Source: an uncultured Halomonas sp. (lineage in GTDB: Bacteria > Pseudomonadota > Gammaproteobacteria > Pseudomonadales > Halomonadaceae). Taken from it: a stretch of 64,000 nt of DNA. Positions 25,192-33,836 of this stretch are shown here, one piece after another. Every line of letters starts with the position of its first letter. The stretch's first letter is position 1. The stretch is taken from NCBI RefSeq assembly GCF_946887195.1, contig NZ_CAMPKE010000009.1, positions 1 to 64,000 of the forward strand. Direction: 5' to 3'. The notes under the pieces were generated by a model that saw only the letters and a list, made by a program, of their open reading frames with translations, was not told the origin of the DNA and made no database searches. Both the position numbers and the translations under genes were made by a program.

Positions 25192-26550
25192 ATGTCGAAT
25201 AGTAAAGCCGACAAGATCGGTGGATTGGTATTCTTCCTCGCGCTACTTTTCATCGCCTTCGTTGGCGGTGCCATTCTGGTATTGGCTAAGCTGCCCCCTT
25301 ATAAATTTTTGAACGATGCCTATGTCGCGGCGGGTGCACTATTTGAAAAGGAGACCGCATACGACGATCCGCTGCGGACCAATTTCTGGAACCCGGCACG
25401 CTCGGAGCAACGTGGCGTCACGATCAATGACAGCGAGCGAGTCTTCCCTGGCTATACGTTGTATACCTCGACCGACGACTCATCGGCACGATTGGTCGCA
25501 TTGGATGGCACCGTGGTGCATGAGTGGCGTCGCCCCTACAGCACGGTCTGGACCACGGAATCGGCGATCGATACTCCGCAGCCCGATGAGTTGGTCACCA
25601 TGCGCGAGGCACGGGTATACCCCAACGGCGACATGCTGGCTCAGTACATTGCGGCAGGCGACTCGCCGTACGGTTACGGTATCGTCAAGCTGGACAGCGA
25701 ATCCAATGTCATCTGGAAGTATCTGGAGCATTCCCATCACGACATGGAAATCGCACCCGATGGTCGTATCGTGACGCTGACCCACGATTACCAGTCGCAA
25801 CCGATCGAGGGCCTGGACTTCCTCGTACCACCCTATATCGAAGACTACGCGGTCATCCTGTCACCGGATGGCGATGAGCTGAAAAAAATTCCGCTGTTGC
25901 CCGCGGTGGCACGTTCCAAGTACGACGACTTGTTGATTCGAGGCACTCCCCATCACGCAGTCAGCGATGTACTGCACGCCAACGGAATCGAATTCATCAC
26001 CGCCGAGAAGGCGCAGAACTTTCCCTATGGCGAGCCGGGTGACCTACTGATTTCCTTCAGAAACATCAGTGCAATCGCTGTGCTGGATCCGGAAAGCGAG
26101 GAGATCGTCTGGGCGACGCGTGGCCCTTGGATCGAGCAGCACGATGCCGATCTGTTGCCCAATGGCGACATCATGTTATTCGATAATTACGGCAACTTCG
26201 AAGAGAAAAACCTGTCTCGAGTGTTGCAGTTCGATCCGGAGAACATGGCGATTACCTGGTCATACCACGGCACGGACGAGCACCCATTATCCAGCGATAT
26301 CCGTTCTTCGGCACAGCGTTTGCCCAACGGCAATACATTGATTACCGAATCCAATGGCGGCCGTATGCTGGAAGTCACACGAGAAGGTGACATCGTGTGG
26401 GAGTATTTCAATCCGGTGCGCGGCGGTAATTCGGATCAGTACATTCCAATCATATCGTCCGGTATCAGAATCGACCCGGCGAGCTTGGAACCGGAATTTC
26501 GTTCCACTCTTAATCCTGATAGCAATCCCAACCGCAATCCCGATCGGTAG
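25192..26550 (+). CDS. Arylsulfotransferase-like membrane-anchored beta-propeller protein
   Basis: A 452-residue protein of the arylsulfotransferase (ASST/Arylsulfotran_2) group. A single N-terminal helix (about residues 10-33) anchors it in the inner membrane with the rest in the periplasm. Repeated propeller blades with His-bearing loops are visible: HHDMEIAPDGRIVTL, HHAVSDVLHANGIEFI, EQHDADLLPNGDIMLFD and AQRLPNGNTLITESNGGR. Characterised ASST enzymes use a His to carry sulfate between phenolic donor and acceptor without PAPS; which His would serve here I cannot tell. ATG 25192 places the anchor at the N-terminus. First of four tightly packed genes. Confidence 0.83.
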   Translation: MSNSKADKIGGLVFFLALLFIAFVGGAILVLAKLPPYKFLNDAYVAAGALFEKETAYDDPLRTNFWNPARSEQRGVTINDSERVFPGYTLYTSTDDSSARLVALDGTVVHEWRRPYSTVWTTESAIDTPQPDELVTMREARVYPNGDMLAQYIAAGDSPYGYGIVKLDSESNVIWKYLEHSHHDMEIAPDGRIVTLTHDYQSQPIEGLDFLVPPYIEDYAVILSPDGDELKKIPLLPAVARSKYDDLLIRGTPHHAVSDVLHANGIEFITAEKAQNFPYGEPGDLLISFRNISAIAVLDPESEEIVWATRGPWIEQHDADLLPNGDIMLFDNYGNFEEKNLSRVLQFDPENMAITWSYHGTDEHPLSSDIRSSAQRLPNGNTLITESNGGRMLEVTREGDIVWEYFNPVRGGNSDQYIPIISSGIRIDPASLEPEFRSTLNPDSNPNRNPDR

Positions 26551-26558
26551 GAGGCAAC

Positions 26559-26960
26559 ATGACCCATATGACTCGTTTAGTCATCGTATCGCTACTGCTT
26601 TTCACCGTCTCATCGCCAGCCTTGGCCTACATTGGCCCCGGCGCGGGGCTTAGCCTGCTTGGCGCATTGTGGGGGCTGGTCGCCGCAGTGGGCGCTGCAC
26701 TGCTCTTCGTTCTTCTATGGCCATTCCGCCGTATGATGCGTCGTAAGCGCGAGGCCAAAAAGGCCGAGGCAGAGTCGCAGCAAACGGCGCAGCATCGGCC
26801 CATCAGCGAGACGACGACCCCAAACACGACGACGCAAGAAACGACCGAGCGTGAAACGGCTCCCTACGACAGTACACAGGCGCCGCGCGATACGTCCGTG
26901 CCCGGGGATGAAAAAACCGAGCATGAGAAGGCGAAGCACTCCGACGCGAGTTCACGATGA
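26559..26960 (+). CDS. Small membrane protein with YIGPGAG motif and charged tail
   Basis: A 133-residue protein. A signal peptide ends near SPALA, directly followed by YIGPGAGLSLLGALWGL, a motif shared by small membrane proteins of unknown function; a second helix runs to about residue 53, then a basic stop (RRMMRRKREAKK). The remaining 70 residues are low-complexity Thr/Glu/Ser/Lys-rich and probably disordered in the cytoplasm. GTAGGAGGCAAC gives a strong ribosome site, nine bases after the previous stop; the gene overlaps the next by ATGA. No function known. Confidence 0.8.
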   Translation: MTHMTRLVIVSLLLFTVSSPALAYIGPGAGLSLLGALWGLVAAVGAALLFVLLWPFRRMMRRKREAKKAEAESQQTAQHRPISETTTPNTTTQETTERETAPYDSTQAPRDTSVPGDEKTEHEKAKHSDASSR

Positions 26961-27691
26961 GCTATGGCCTGCTGGACCTTCCAGCCCCGCTGTTCGATGG
27001 AATGGACGCCGCCTTCGCGATCGTGCTGCCGCCGATCGCGAGGCTGGTGGTCTGGGCGCTGATCGGCGCCGTCGTATCGATGCTGCTTTATTATTTCCTG
27101 ACGCCGCAGAAGCGCATCGGCATCGCCAAGCAGAAGGCGGCCGATGCGCGGCGCCGGCTGAATGACTTCGATGGCGAGTTCTCGGAGGCCGGCTCGCTGA
27201 TCGGCGATCAGTTCAAGACCTCGTTTCGCCATATCGGCTTGGTGCTCCCTGGCACGGTGCTCGCATCGTTGCCGGTGCTATGCCTGCTGATCTGGATGGA
27301 GACGACCTATGGGCATGGCTATCCACCAGCCGGCCAGACGCCAGCGATCGCCACTCAGCCGGAATCGGCATCGGCACGTTGGGTGGCACCCTCCGAACCC
27401 GGTGGTGTGCCGCACGTCCAGGTACTCGGGCCGGGCGACGAAGTCACGGCCGATCTCGAGTGGGTCGCACCGGTATCGGTCGTTCATGAGCGGCAGTGGT
27501 GGAACTGGCTGATTGGCAATCCGGTCGGTTATCTACCCAACGACGGCCCCGCGAGCCAGATCAGAGTCGAGTTGCCCGAGAAGCACTATCTCGAGATCGG
27601 CCCGAACTGGATGCATTCCTGGCTGTTCGTGTTCTTTCCGGTGCTGGTGATCACCTCGTTGCTCATTCATCGGTTCTCTCGAATCAAATAG
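26957..27691 (+). CDS. Membrane protein resembling the Oxa1/EMC3 (DUF106) fold
   Basis: A 244-residue membrane protein. Helix 1 (about 24-47) is followed by a cytoplasmic helical, charged segment (QKRIGIAKQKAADARRRLND, about 51-90), helix 2 (about 94-114), a roughly 100-residue presumably periplasmic region and helix 3 (about 218-238). Helix, coiled coil, helix, late third helix is the plan of DUF106/EMC3/TMCO1 proteins, the Oxa1-superfamily insertases; the TPQKRIGIAKQK stretch after helix 1 is the part most like them. The large periplasmic insert is not typical. This assignment is inference from topology and local similarity. Start overlaps the previous stop. Confidence 0.75.
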   Translation: MSYGLLDLPAPLFDGMDAAFAIVLPPIARLVVWALIGAVVSMLLYYFLTPQKRIGIAKQKAADARRRLNDFDGEFSEAGSLIGDQFKTSFRHIGLVLPGTVLASLPVLCLLIWMETTYGHGYPPAGQTPAIATQPESASARWVAPSEPGGVPHVQVLGPGDEVTADLEWVAPVSVVHERQWWNWLIGNPVGYLPNDGPASQIRVELPEKHYLEIGPNWMHSWLFVFFPVLVITSLLIHRFSRIK

Positions 27692-27701
27692 GAGATTGGC
27701 G

Positions 27702-28835
27702 ATGACGTCCAGCGCTCAACCCAATACCGCGGGCTTCAAGGTGACCGGCTGGGTCAACACGCTCGGCGGCTTCGTTGCCAGAAACCCCGGCCTATGGAAG
27801 CGGCTTGGCAATTTCGAGACCAGGATCGCTGCCGACGCCATCGAGGATATCGATGTCGAGCGGCCGATTTACGTGGCGGGACTCGCACGCTCCGGCAGCA
27901 CCAAATTGCTGGAGATTCTGGCTTCGCACCCGGATGTCGCCAGCCATCGCTACCGGGATTACCCGCTGGTTTTCACGCCTTACCTGTGGAACCGCTGGCT
28001 GGACAAGGTACCGCAACGCACCGAGCAGGCCGCCGAGCGTACCCACGCCGACGGCATCAAGGTGACTTCGGAAAGCCCCGAAGCGTTCGAGGAAGTGCTG
28101 TGGATGGCTTACTTCCCGGACATTCACGATACGACGCGCAGCTCGGTGTTGACCCGCGATACCAGCAACCCGCCATTCGAACGCTTCTATCGCGAGCACA
28201 TTCGCAAGCTGCTTGCGGTGCGCAAGGCGTCCCGCTATATCGCCAAGGGCAATTACAACGTCTCGAGGCTGGGCTATCTGCGGCAGATCTTCGATGACGC
28301 TCGCTTCGTCATCCCGGTGCGCGACCCGGTGTGGCACATCGCATCGCTGATGAAGCAACACCGCCTGTTTCTCGCCGGCGAGCGCGATCACCCCGAGGCG
28401 CTGACGCACATGCAGCGCGTCGGTCACTTCGAGTTCGGACTCGATCGCCGTGCCATCAACCTGGATGACGACGAAGCCGTTGCCGACGTTCAGGCCTGCT
28501 GGGAGCGTGGCGACGACGTGCTTGGCTGGGCGCGTTACTGGGCGCTGATCCATAACCATATCCTGGATCGGCTGGAAGCCGACCCGGACCTGAAAGAGGC
28601 CGCGCTCATCGTGCGCTTCGAGGATCTGTGTCAGGCGCCCCGTGAATATCTGCAGCGCATTCTCGAGCATTGCGGCTTGCCCGCGGACGCTGCATTCGTG
28701 GAGGATGCCGCCAGCGGCATTCACTTTCCCACATACTACGAGCCGGGCTTCACCCCCGCCGAGATGGATATCATCCGGACGGAAACCGCCGGCGCGGCGC
28801 GGCGGCTGGGTTATCCCTTCACGCCTCCGGCGTGA
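27702..28835 (+). CDS. PAPS-dependent sulfotransferase family protein
   Basis: A 377-residue cytoplasmic sulfotransferase. The 5'-phosphosulfate loop is GLARSGSTKLLEILASHP (about residues 57-74) and the 3'-phosphate site is FVIPVRDPVWHIASLMKQH (about 201-219); the IVRFEDLCQAPREYL motif near 305 is also typical. It should move sulfate from PAPS to a hydroxyl of an unknown acceptor. TAGGAGATTGGCG precedes ATG 27702, 10 bases after the previous stop, so it is translated with the three membrane proteins before it. The mix of a PAPS enzyme and an ASST-like periplasmic protein suggests a sulfated product handled on both sides of the membrane. The next gene is convergent. Confidence 0.87.
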   Translation: MTSSAQPNTAGFKVTGWVNTLGGFVARNPGLWKRLGNFETRIAADAIEDIDVERPIYVAGLARSGSTKLLEILASHPDVASHRYRDYPLVFTPYLWNRWLDKVPQRTEQAAERTHADGIKVTSESPEAFEEVLWMAYFPDIHDTTRSSVLTRDTSNPPFERFYREHIRKLLAVRKASRYIAKGNYNVSRLGYLRQIFDDARFVIPVRDPVWHIASLMKQHRLFLAGERDHPEALTHMQRVGHFEFGLDRRAINLDDDEAVADVQACWERGDDVLGWARYWALIHNHILDRLEADPDLKEAALIVRFEDLCQAPREYLQRILEHCGLPADAAFVEDAASGIHFPTYYEPGFTPAEMDIIRTETAGAARRLGYPFTPPA

Positions 28836-28850
28836 CACCGGGCACTGGCA

Positions 28851-29501
28851 TCAGCGTTTGCTGGCATCGATCAGGGCTTGCCAGTGCGCGGCGTTGGGTA
28901 GCGTTGCCAGGCGGTCGAGATCTTCCGGGCGATCGATGTCCCAGACCGTTGCCGGGCACGCGCAAGTCCAGCCCAACGTCGCGATGCGTGAGCGGGTCTG
29001 CGCCATGACCCGCTCGCTGCCCCAATCGATGTCGGCGAACAATCGCCTATCGGCTCGCTGCATTCCCACCAGTGCGTAGCCGCCATCCTCCGCTGGCAGC
29101 AGCACACAGTGCGCCACTGCCAGTGCGGCCTGGCAGCGCTGCAACAGCGCCGCATCGAGCACGGCGCAATCGCTGCCGATGAGCAGGCCTGGCCTTGGCA
29201 TGGCGGCCAGTGCGGCATGCATGCGCACGCCGAGATCGCCCCTCGGCTGAGACCGTAGGCGTATCCCGAAGTGCGAGCGGCACTCTCGGAAGAAGCTGTG
29301 TCGATGCTCGAGTGCCGTCCACAAGGTAATCGAGGCCGGCGCGGTTGCCGTCACGGCGGTTTCCAGTGTCTGCCAGAGCAGGGCCTCATGCAGCGCGGCC
29401 GCGCCAGCAGCCCCGAGGCGCGGAATCAGGCGCGTCTTGACCCGGCCGGGCAGCGGCGCCTTGGCGAGAATCGCCAGGGGAAAATCGAACTCAACGGACA
29501 T
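28851..29501 (-). CDS. DUF2064 glycosyltransferase-like protein (TIGR04282 type)
   Basis: A 216-residue protein of the DUF2064 family, a GT-A-like fold annotated as arsenosugar-biosynthesis glycosyltransferase in databases. N-terminal AILAKAPLPGRVKTRLIPRLG is the nucleotide-binding loop, LLIGSDCAVLD corresponds to the metal-binding DXD region, and LLPAEDGGYALVGMQ is the family signature. It is the last gene of a long minus-strand run and overlaps the preceding glycosyltransferase gene by 11 bases; such pairs commonly occur together. Start ATG 29501 chosen; ATG 29513 is also in frame. Confidence 0.87.
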   Translation of the reverse strand: MSVEFDFPLAILAKAPLPGRVKTRLIPRLGAAGAAALHEALLWQTLETAVTATAPASITLWTALEHRHSFFRECRSHFGIRLRSQPRGDLGVRMHAALAAMPRPGLLIGSDCAVLDAALLQRCQAALAVAHCVLLPAEDGGYALVGMQRADRRLFADIDWGSERVMAQTRSRIATLGWTCACPATVWDIDRPEDLDRLATLPNAAHWQALIDASKR

Positions 29502-30180
29502 CGCGATACTCATTGGCCAGCCGCTGGCTATCGACGCCACGCCAGTAGCGAAAACGCAGCCGCCACATTTGCCAGATGGTGCGCCAGACGCCCTGGCGCT
29601 CCCAGCGCCGTCCCGAGCTGACGACTCTGTCATGCAGGCAGGCCGGCGGCGACACACGCTTGAGCCGTTTCGACATCTCGATGTCTTCCATCAGCGGTTG
29701 CTCGGGAAAGCCGTTGAGCTTCTCGAAAACCTCGCGGGTCATGAATAGCGCCTGGTCCCCGGTGGCGATGCCGGTCAGTCGTGAGCGCAGATTCATGCCC
29801 AAGGCGATCATGCGCAGTGGCCAGGGCCGGCCCGCCAGGCGGATGTCGAAGCGTCCCCAGCGGTGGCGCCCCGACAACGCAGCGGCGATCAATCGGTCGG
29901 CGCGCGGCGGCAGGCAGGTATCGGCATGCAGAAAGAGCAGCCACTGGCCGCAAGCGACACGGGCTCCGGCATTCATCTGCATGGCGCGCCCCGTGGGGCT
30001 GGCAATCACACGGTCGGCGTGACGCGCGGCGAGCGCTACCGTGGCGTCGCGGCTGCCGCCATCGGCGACGACGATCTCACAGCCACGTTCGCGTAGCGGC
30101 TGCAATGCCGCGAGTCGTGCATCGATTTCCCCGGCTTCATCGAGCGTCGGAATGACAATGCTCAGGCGCGGTTCGTTCAT
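29491..30180 (-). CDS. Family 2 glycosyltransferase (TIGR04283 type)
   Basis: A 229-residue GT-A glycosyltransferase. SIVIPTLDEAGEIDARL starts the fold, VVADGGSRDAT gives the nucleotide contacts, LFLHADTCLP holds the DXD-like metal site and GDQALFMTREVFEKLNGFPE the acceptor loop. The arsenosugar label in databases comes from one genomic context; no arsenic gene is nearby, so the substrate is open. ATG 30180 lies 11 bases after the ynjD stop, and its stop overlaps the DUF2064 gene. Confidence 0.88.
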   Translation of the reverse strand: MNEPRLSIVIPTLDEAGEIDARLAALQPLRERGCEIVVADGGSRDATVALAARHADRVIASPTGRAMQMNAGARVACGQWLLFLHADTCLPPRADRLIAAALSGRHRWGRFDIRLAGRPWPLRMIALGMNLRSRLTGIATGDQALFMTREVFEKLNGFPEQPLMEDIEMSKRLKRVSPPACLHDRVVSSGRRWERQGVWRTIWQMWRLRFRYWRGVDSQRLANEYRDVR

Positions 30181-30190
30181 GGCGCGGCAT

Positions 30191-30835
30191 TCATCGTGAA
30201 GCGCCATCGGCCAATTCGATGACGCGACCGCCGGCCGCCTCGGCATCGGCGGCGTCATGGGTGACCATCAGCGTGGGTAGCCCCCGTTCGCGCACGCGCG
30301 CGAATACCAGCGCACGCATGTCGCTGCGCAGCGCCGCGTCGAGCTTGGAAAATGGCTCATCGAGCAGCATCGCCCCGGGCTCTGAAAGCAGCACGCGCAG
30401 CAGTGCTACGCGCGCCTTCTGACCGCCGGATAGTGTGGCGGGGTCGCGGCTGGCATAGCCCGCCAGGCCGACATCGGCGAGCGCCGCCGCGATGCGCTGA
30501 CGTCGTTGGCGACGCGAGCCGCCGGCGCTCATGCCGAAGGCCAGATTGCCGCCGACGTTGAAATGCGGAAACAGCAGTGGATCCTGAAACAGCAAGCCCA
30601 CGCGGCGTGCCTCGGCGGGTAGCCCGGTGAGTTCGCGCTGCCCCAGCCAAACCTGGCCATGCGCCTTGAATGCCGGCGACAGGAAGCCGGCGATATAAGC
30701 CAGCAGTGTCGATTTGCCGACCCCGGACGGCCCCATCACGGTCACTATTTCTCCCGGTTCGATGGTGGTATCGAGATCGAGCAGCGGCGCATCGCTGAGA
30801 GCGATGTGGATGTCCTGCAATGTCAGCGTGTGCAT
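30191..30835 (-). CDS. ynjD: ABC transporter ATP-binding protein YnjD
   Basis: A 214-residue importer ATPase. Walker A is GPSGVGKST (about residue 35), the Q-loop LLFQDPLLFPH, the signature LSGGQ and Walker B AMLLDEPFSKLDA, with TLMVTHDAADAEA as H-loop. This short form, close to ThiQ, matches YnjD of the ynjBCD operon. The reading frame is open far into ynjC upstream, but ATG 30835 with normal homologue N-terminus MHTLTLQDIHIAL sets the start, 33 bases after ynjC. Confidence 0.9.
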   Translation of the reverse strand: MHTLTLQDIHIALSDAPLLDLDTTIEPGEIVTVMGPSGVGKSTLLAYIAGFLSPAFKAHGQVWLGQRELTGLPAEARRVGLLFQDPLLFPHFNVGGNLAFGMSAGGSRRQRRQRIAAALADVGLAGYASRDPATLSGGQKARVALLRVLLSEPGAMLLDEPFSKLDAALRSDMRALVFARVRERGLPTLMVTHDAADAEAAGGRVIELADGASR

Positions 30836-30867
30836 GGCGCTCCTGGTGAGTGTCGTCGATGCCGCAT

Positions 30868-32571
30868 TCAAGCCGGTGTCAAAAGGCCGCTGCGGCGGCG
30901 GAACAGCAGGCGTGGCAGGCCGAGCGCCAGAGCGAAGCCCACGGCGGGCAGCGCTAGTTGCAGCAGTGCGTAAACGGCGGTCAGACGGCGGTCGCCGCCG
31001 CTGGCCAGGCTCACCGCCTCGGTGGTGATGGTCGTGACACGACCCGCGCCCAACAGCAGGGTCGGTAGATACTGCCCGATGCTCACCGCGAAGCCCACCG
31101 CCGCCGCAGTCAGCAGTGCCGCGCCGAGCAGTGGCAGGCGCACCCGCCAGAAAACCCGTGCCGGACTGGCGCCAAGACAGCGCGCAAGCTGCGCCCAGCG
31201 CGGGTCCAGGCGGCGGTAGCTCTCCGCCAGCGACAGGAAGACGTAAGGCAGCACGAATATCGCATGGCCGAGGATGACCACCGTCAGTCCCGGCCCGATA
31301 CCGAGCTGGACCTGCATCATCACCAGCCCGAACAGAAAAGCCACCGGCGGCACCAGCAGCGGCAAATAGAGAATCAGCTGCGCCCAGGGGCGGGTGGGGC
31401 GTTCGTGGAGCGTTTCGGCTTCCAGCGCGCCGACTACCAGCACCAGCGACAATAGCGTGGCGGCGATGCCGATGAGCGCGGCCTGCGTCAGCGGATCGGT
31501 CAGGCCGGCGGCGGCATCCATCCAGTTGCGCAGCGTCAGCGGTTGGGGAATCGTCTGGGGAAACGGCCAGTAGGCCGCCAACGACCACAAAATCAATCCG
31601 AGCAGGCTGGCGAGTATCAGCAACAGCGAAAGACCAATGGCACCGAGCGCGATAGCGCCCAGCCAGGCATCGCCATGGTGGCGTCGACCGCCCTGTAGCC
31701 AGGCATGGCTCAGCCGGCGCAGCGCCGTTTCGAACAGCCACCAGCTGATCAGCGCCGCCAGGGTGACCGCGAGTTGCAGCAGAGCACCGGCCGAGGCGAC
31801 GAAGCGCATCGTCAGGTCCGGGTCGTTGAGCCAGCGCAGCACCGCCACCGCGAGCGGTGGTGGCGTGGTCGGGCCGAGAATCAATGCCACGTCGACGGTC
31901 GACGAGGCGAAGGCGATCACCGCATAGACCGGCAGACGCAATAGCGGATAGAGCCCCGGCAGCACGGCCTTGAGAAACGCCGATAGCGGGCCGTAGCCGA
32001 GTGCGCGCGCTACGCGAAGCCGCTCGCTGGCTTGGCATTGAGGCAGCGCGGCCAGGCTCATCAGTAGCAGGAAAGGCACTTCCTTGATGACCAGACCGGC
32101 GATCAGCGAAAGCCCATGCGGGTCGCCGGGAAACAGGATGTCGGGCGGGTATTGCCAGCCAGTCAGCCACGGCGACAGGGCGCGGCTGAGCAACCCCGAG
32201 GGGGCGAGCAGAAAGGCCAAACCGATGGCCGCCGCGGCATGCGGCACCGCAAGTAGCGGCGAGAGCAGCCGGCGCATCGCGGTGAATAGCCGCGACTGCA
32301 TGAAAGCGCCGAGAAACAGCACCACGATAGCCAGTGACAGTCCCGCGCTGGCAAGCCCGGTGACGTAGCTCAACTGGACCATGCGCGTGAGTCCCGGCAT
32401 CTGCCAGAGCCGTTGCCAGTGCGTCAGGGTCAACGTGTCGCCGCCCAGCGCCGGCAGCCAGCCGAAGGCCGGGGCGATGACCCCGGCCAGGCCGCCGGCC
32501 ACCGGCAGGCTCAGCAGAGCGATCGCCAGCCACGGTGCCAGACGTACGCCCAGCGCATATCCTGACACCAC
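30868..32571 (-). CDS. ynjC: ABC transporter permease YnjC (two fused transmembrane units)
   Basis: A 567-residue permease made of two BPD-type transmembrane units in one chain, each of about six helices, as in YnjC, ThiP and FbpB. The first EAA-like cytoplasmic loop lies near VARALGYGPLSAFLKAVLPG (about residue 180-199) and the second near ARCLGASPARVFWRVRLPLL (about 470). The start is GTG at 32571 or 32568; the gene overlaps the ynjB stop. With YnjB and YnjD it forms an importer of undetermined substrate; thiamine- or metal-like cargo has been guessed from homology. Confidence 0.9.
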   Translation of the reverse strand: MVSGYALGVRLAPWLAIALLSLPVAGGLAGVIAPAFGWLPALGGDTLTLTHWQRLWQMPGLTRMVQLSYVTGLASAGLSLAIVVLFLGAFMQSRLFTAMRRLLSPLLAVPHAAAAIGLAFLLAPSGLLSRALSPWLTGWQYPPDILFPGDPHGLSLIAGLVIKEVPFLLLMSLAALPQCQASERLRVARALGYGPLSAFLKAVLPGLYPLLRLPVYAVIAFASSTVDVALILGPTTPPPLAVAVLRWLNDPDLTMRFVASAGALLQLAVTLAALISWWLFETALRRLSHAWLQGGRRHHGDAWLGAIALGAIGLSLLLILASLLGLILWSLAAYWPFPQTIPQPLTLRNWMDAAAGLTDPLTQAALIGIAATLLSLVLVVGALEAETLHERPTRPWAQLILYLPLLVPPVAFLFGLVMMQVQLGIGPGLTVVILGHAIFVLPYVFLSLAESYRRLDPRWAQLARCLGASPARVFWRVRLPLLGAALLTAAAVGFAVSIGQYLPTLLLGAGRVTTITTEAVSLASGGDRRLTAVYALLQLALPAVGFALALGLPRLLFRRRSGLLTPA

Positions 32572-33797
32572 TAGCGCGCTCCGTAGCGCTCGAGCCAGGC
32601 GTCTTCCAGGCGCTCCATCCAGCTTGGGTGCGGCTCGGCGAGCGTGCGGCCCAGAGCCTCGGGCGGCAGCGCCGCGGGATTGTTGTCGATCGAATCGAAG
32701 GCTTTACGTTGCTTTTCGCTCAGCCTATCCATCGCCAGTACGGTGGCGTCGCCCCAGATATCGAGATCCTGTTTACGAGCCTGGGCCTTGGGGGAGAGCA
32801 GGAAATTGGCCACCACCAGCGCGCCGGCCTTGTGGCTGGCGTTGAACGGGATGGCCAGGAAATGCACGTTGCCCAGCGTGCCATCGTCGAGCACGTAACT
32901 GCGTGTGGTCGGGGGCAATTGGTAGTCGGCCATCCAGGCGGCGGGGCCCAGCGGCGAAAAGGTAAAGGCCAGGCTGAGTTGGCCATCGCCCATCAGCTGA
33001 CGCATCTCCGGGCCGCTATTCGGAAAGCTCTCGCCGCTGCGCCACAGGTGCGGGTGCAAGGCATCGAGATACTCCCATAGCGGCGCGGTGACGGCCGCGA
33101 AATCCGCCTCGTCGACCGGCTCGTAGAGCGGTGCGGGATCGTCGACGAGGCTCAATAGCGCCTGCTTCAGGAAGGTGCTGCCGAGAAAGTCGGGAACCAG
33201 CGGATAGGTGAAGCGACCGGGGTTCTCCTTGGCCCAGGCGAGCAGTTCCTCGATGCTGCGGGGCGGCGATTCGACGCGTGCGCTGTCGTAATAGAAGGTG
33301 ATCTGTGCCTTGCCCCAGGGCGCCTCATAGCCCTCCACCGGTACGGTGAAATCGTTGCGTACCTCGGGGTTGGCGTCGGGGGCGGTCAGCGAGAAATTCG
33401 GCAATCGTTCGGCCCAGGGGCCATAGAGCAGGCCATTGTCCTTCATCGCCGCGAAGTTTTCGCCGTTGATCCAGATCAGGTCGACGGCCCCTGCGTCGAG
33501 ATTGCCGGCAGCCTTTTCGGCCACCACCCGGGAAACCGCTTCGGCGGTGTCGCCGAGCTTCACGTGCACGAGCTCGATGTCATGGCGCGATTGCATGCGC
33601 TCGCCGACCCAATCGATGTAGGCGTTGGTGCGCGGATCGCCGCCCCAGGCATTCCAGTAGACCGTCTGGCCCTTGGCTTCGTCGACGACCGACGCCCAGT
33701 CGTCGAGTTGATAGGCCTGGCTCGGCAGCGTGGCGGTGAGCAGCACGGTGGCCAGCAGCGGCGTGGCAATACGGTTCCGGCGAGGCGTTGGGATCAT
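32571..33797 (-). CDS. ynjB: ABC transporter substrate-binding protein YnjB
   Basis: A 408-residue periplasmic binding protein with a signal peptide (about residues 1-28, cut after PSQA). The domain begins TVYWNAWGGDPRTNAYIDWV, the hallmark of the YnjB family (COG4134), and DLIWINGENFAAMKDNGLLYG and APWGKAQITFYYD follow. CAGGAGTTACGCC precedes ATG 33797. It is 40 bases downstream of a phosphotransferase gene on the same strand, suggesting that the imported substance may be phosphorylated after uptake. Confidence 0.92.
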   Translation of the reverse strand: MIPTPRRNRIATPLLATVLLTATLPSQAYQLDDWASVVDEAKGQTVYWNAWGGDPRTNAYIDWVGERMQSRHDIELVHVKLGDTAEAVSRVVAEKAAGNLDAGAVDLIWINGENFAAMKDNGLLYGPWAERLPNFSLTAPDANPEVRNDFTVPVEGYEAPWGKAQITFYYDSARVESPPRSIEELLAWAKENPGRFTYPLVPDFLGSTFLKQALLSLVDDPAPLYEPVDEADFAAVTAPLWEYLDALHPHLWRSGESFPNSGPEMRQLMGDGQLSLAFTFSPLGPAAWMADYQLPPTTRSYVLDDGTLGNVHFLAIPFNASHKAGALVVANFLLSPKAQARKQDLDIWGDATVLAMDRLSEKQRKAFDSIDNNPAALPPEALGRTLAEPHPSWMERLEDAWLERYGAR

Positions 33798-33836
33798 GCG
33801 GCGTAACTCCTGACAGCGGGTTCGGAAGGGAAGTGG

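Noticed and set aside
30191..32533. A single long minus-strand open frame suggesting a permease-ATPase fusion
   Set aside because: The upstream part is an antiparallel-like Arg/Ala/Gly-rich reading of the ynjC gene in another frame; ynjC itself has clear helices, and ynjD has its own ATG at 30835.
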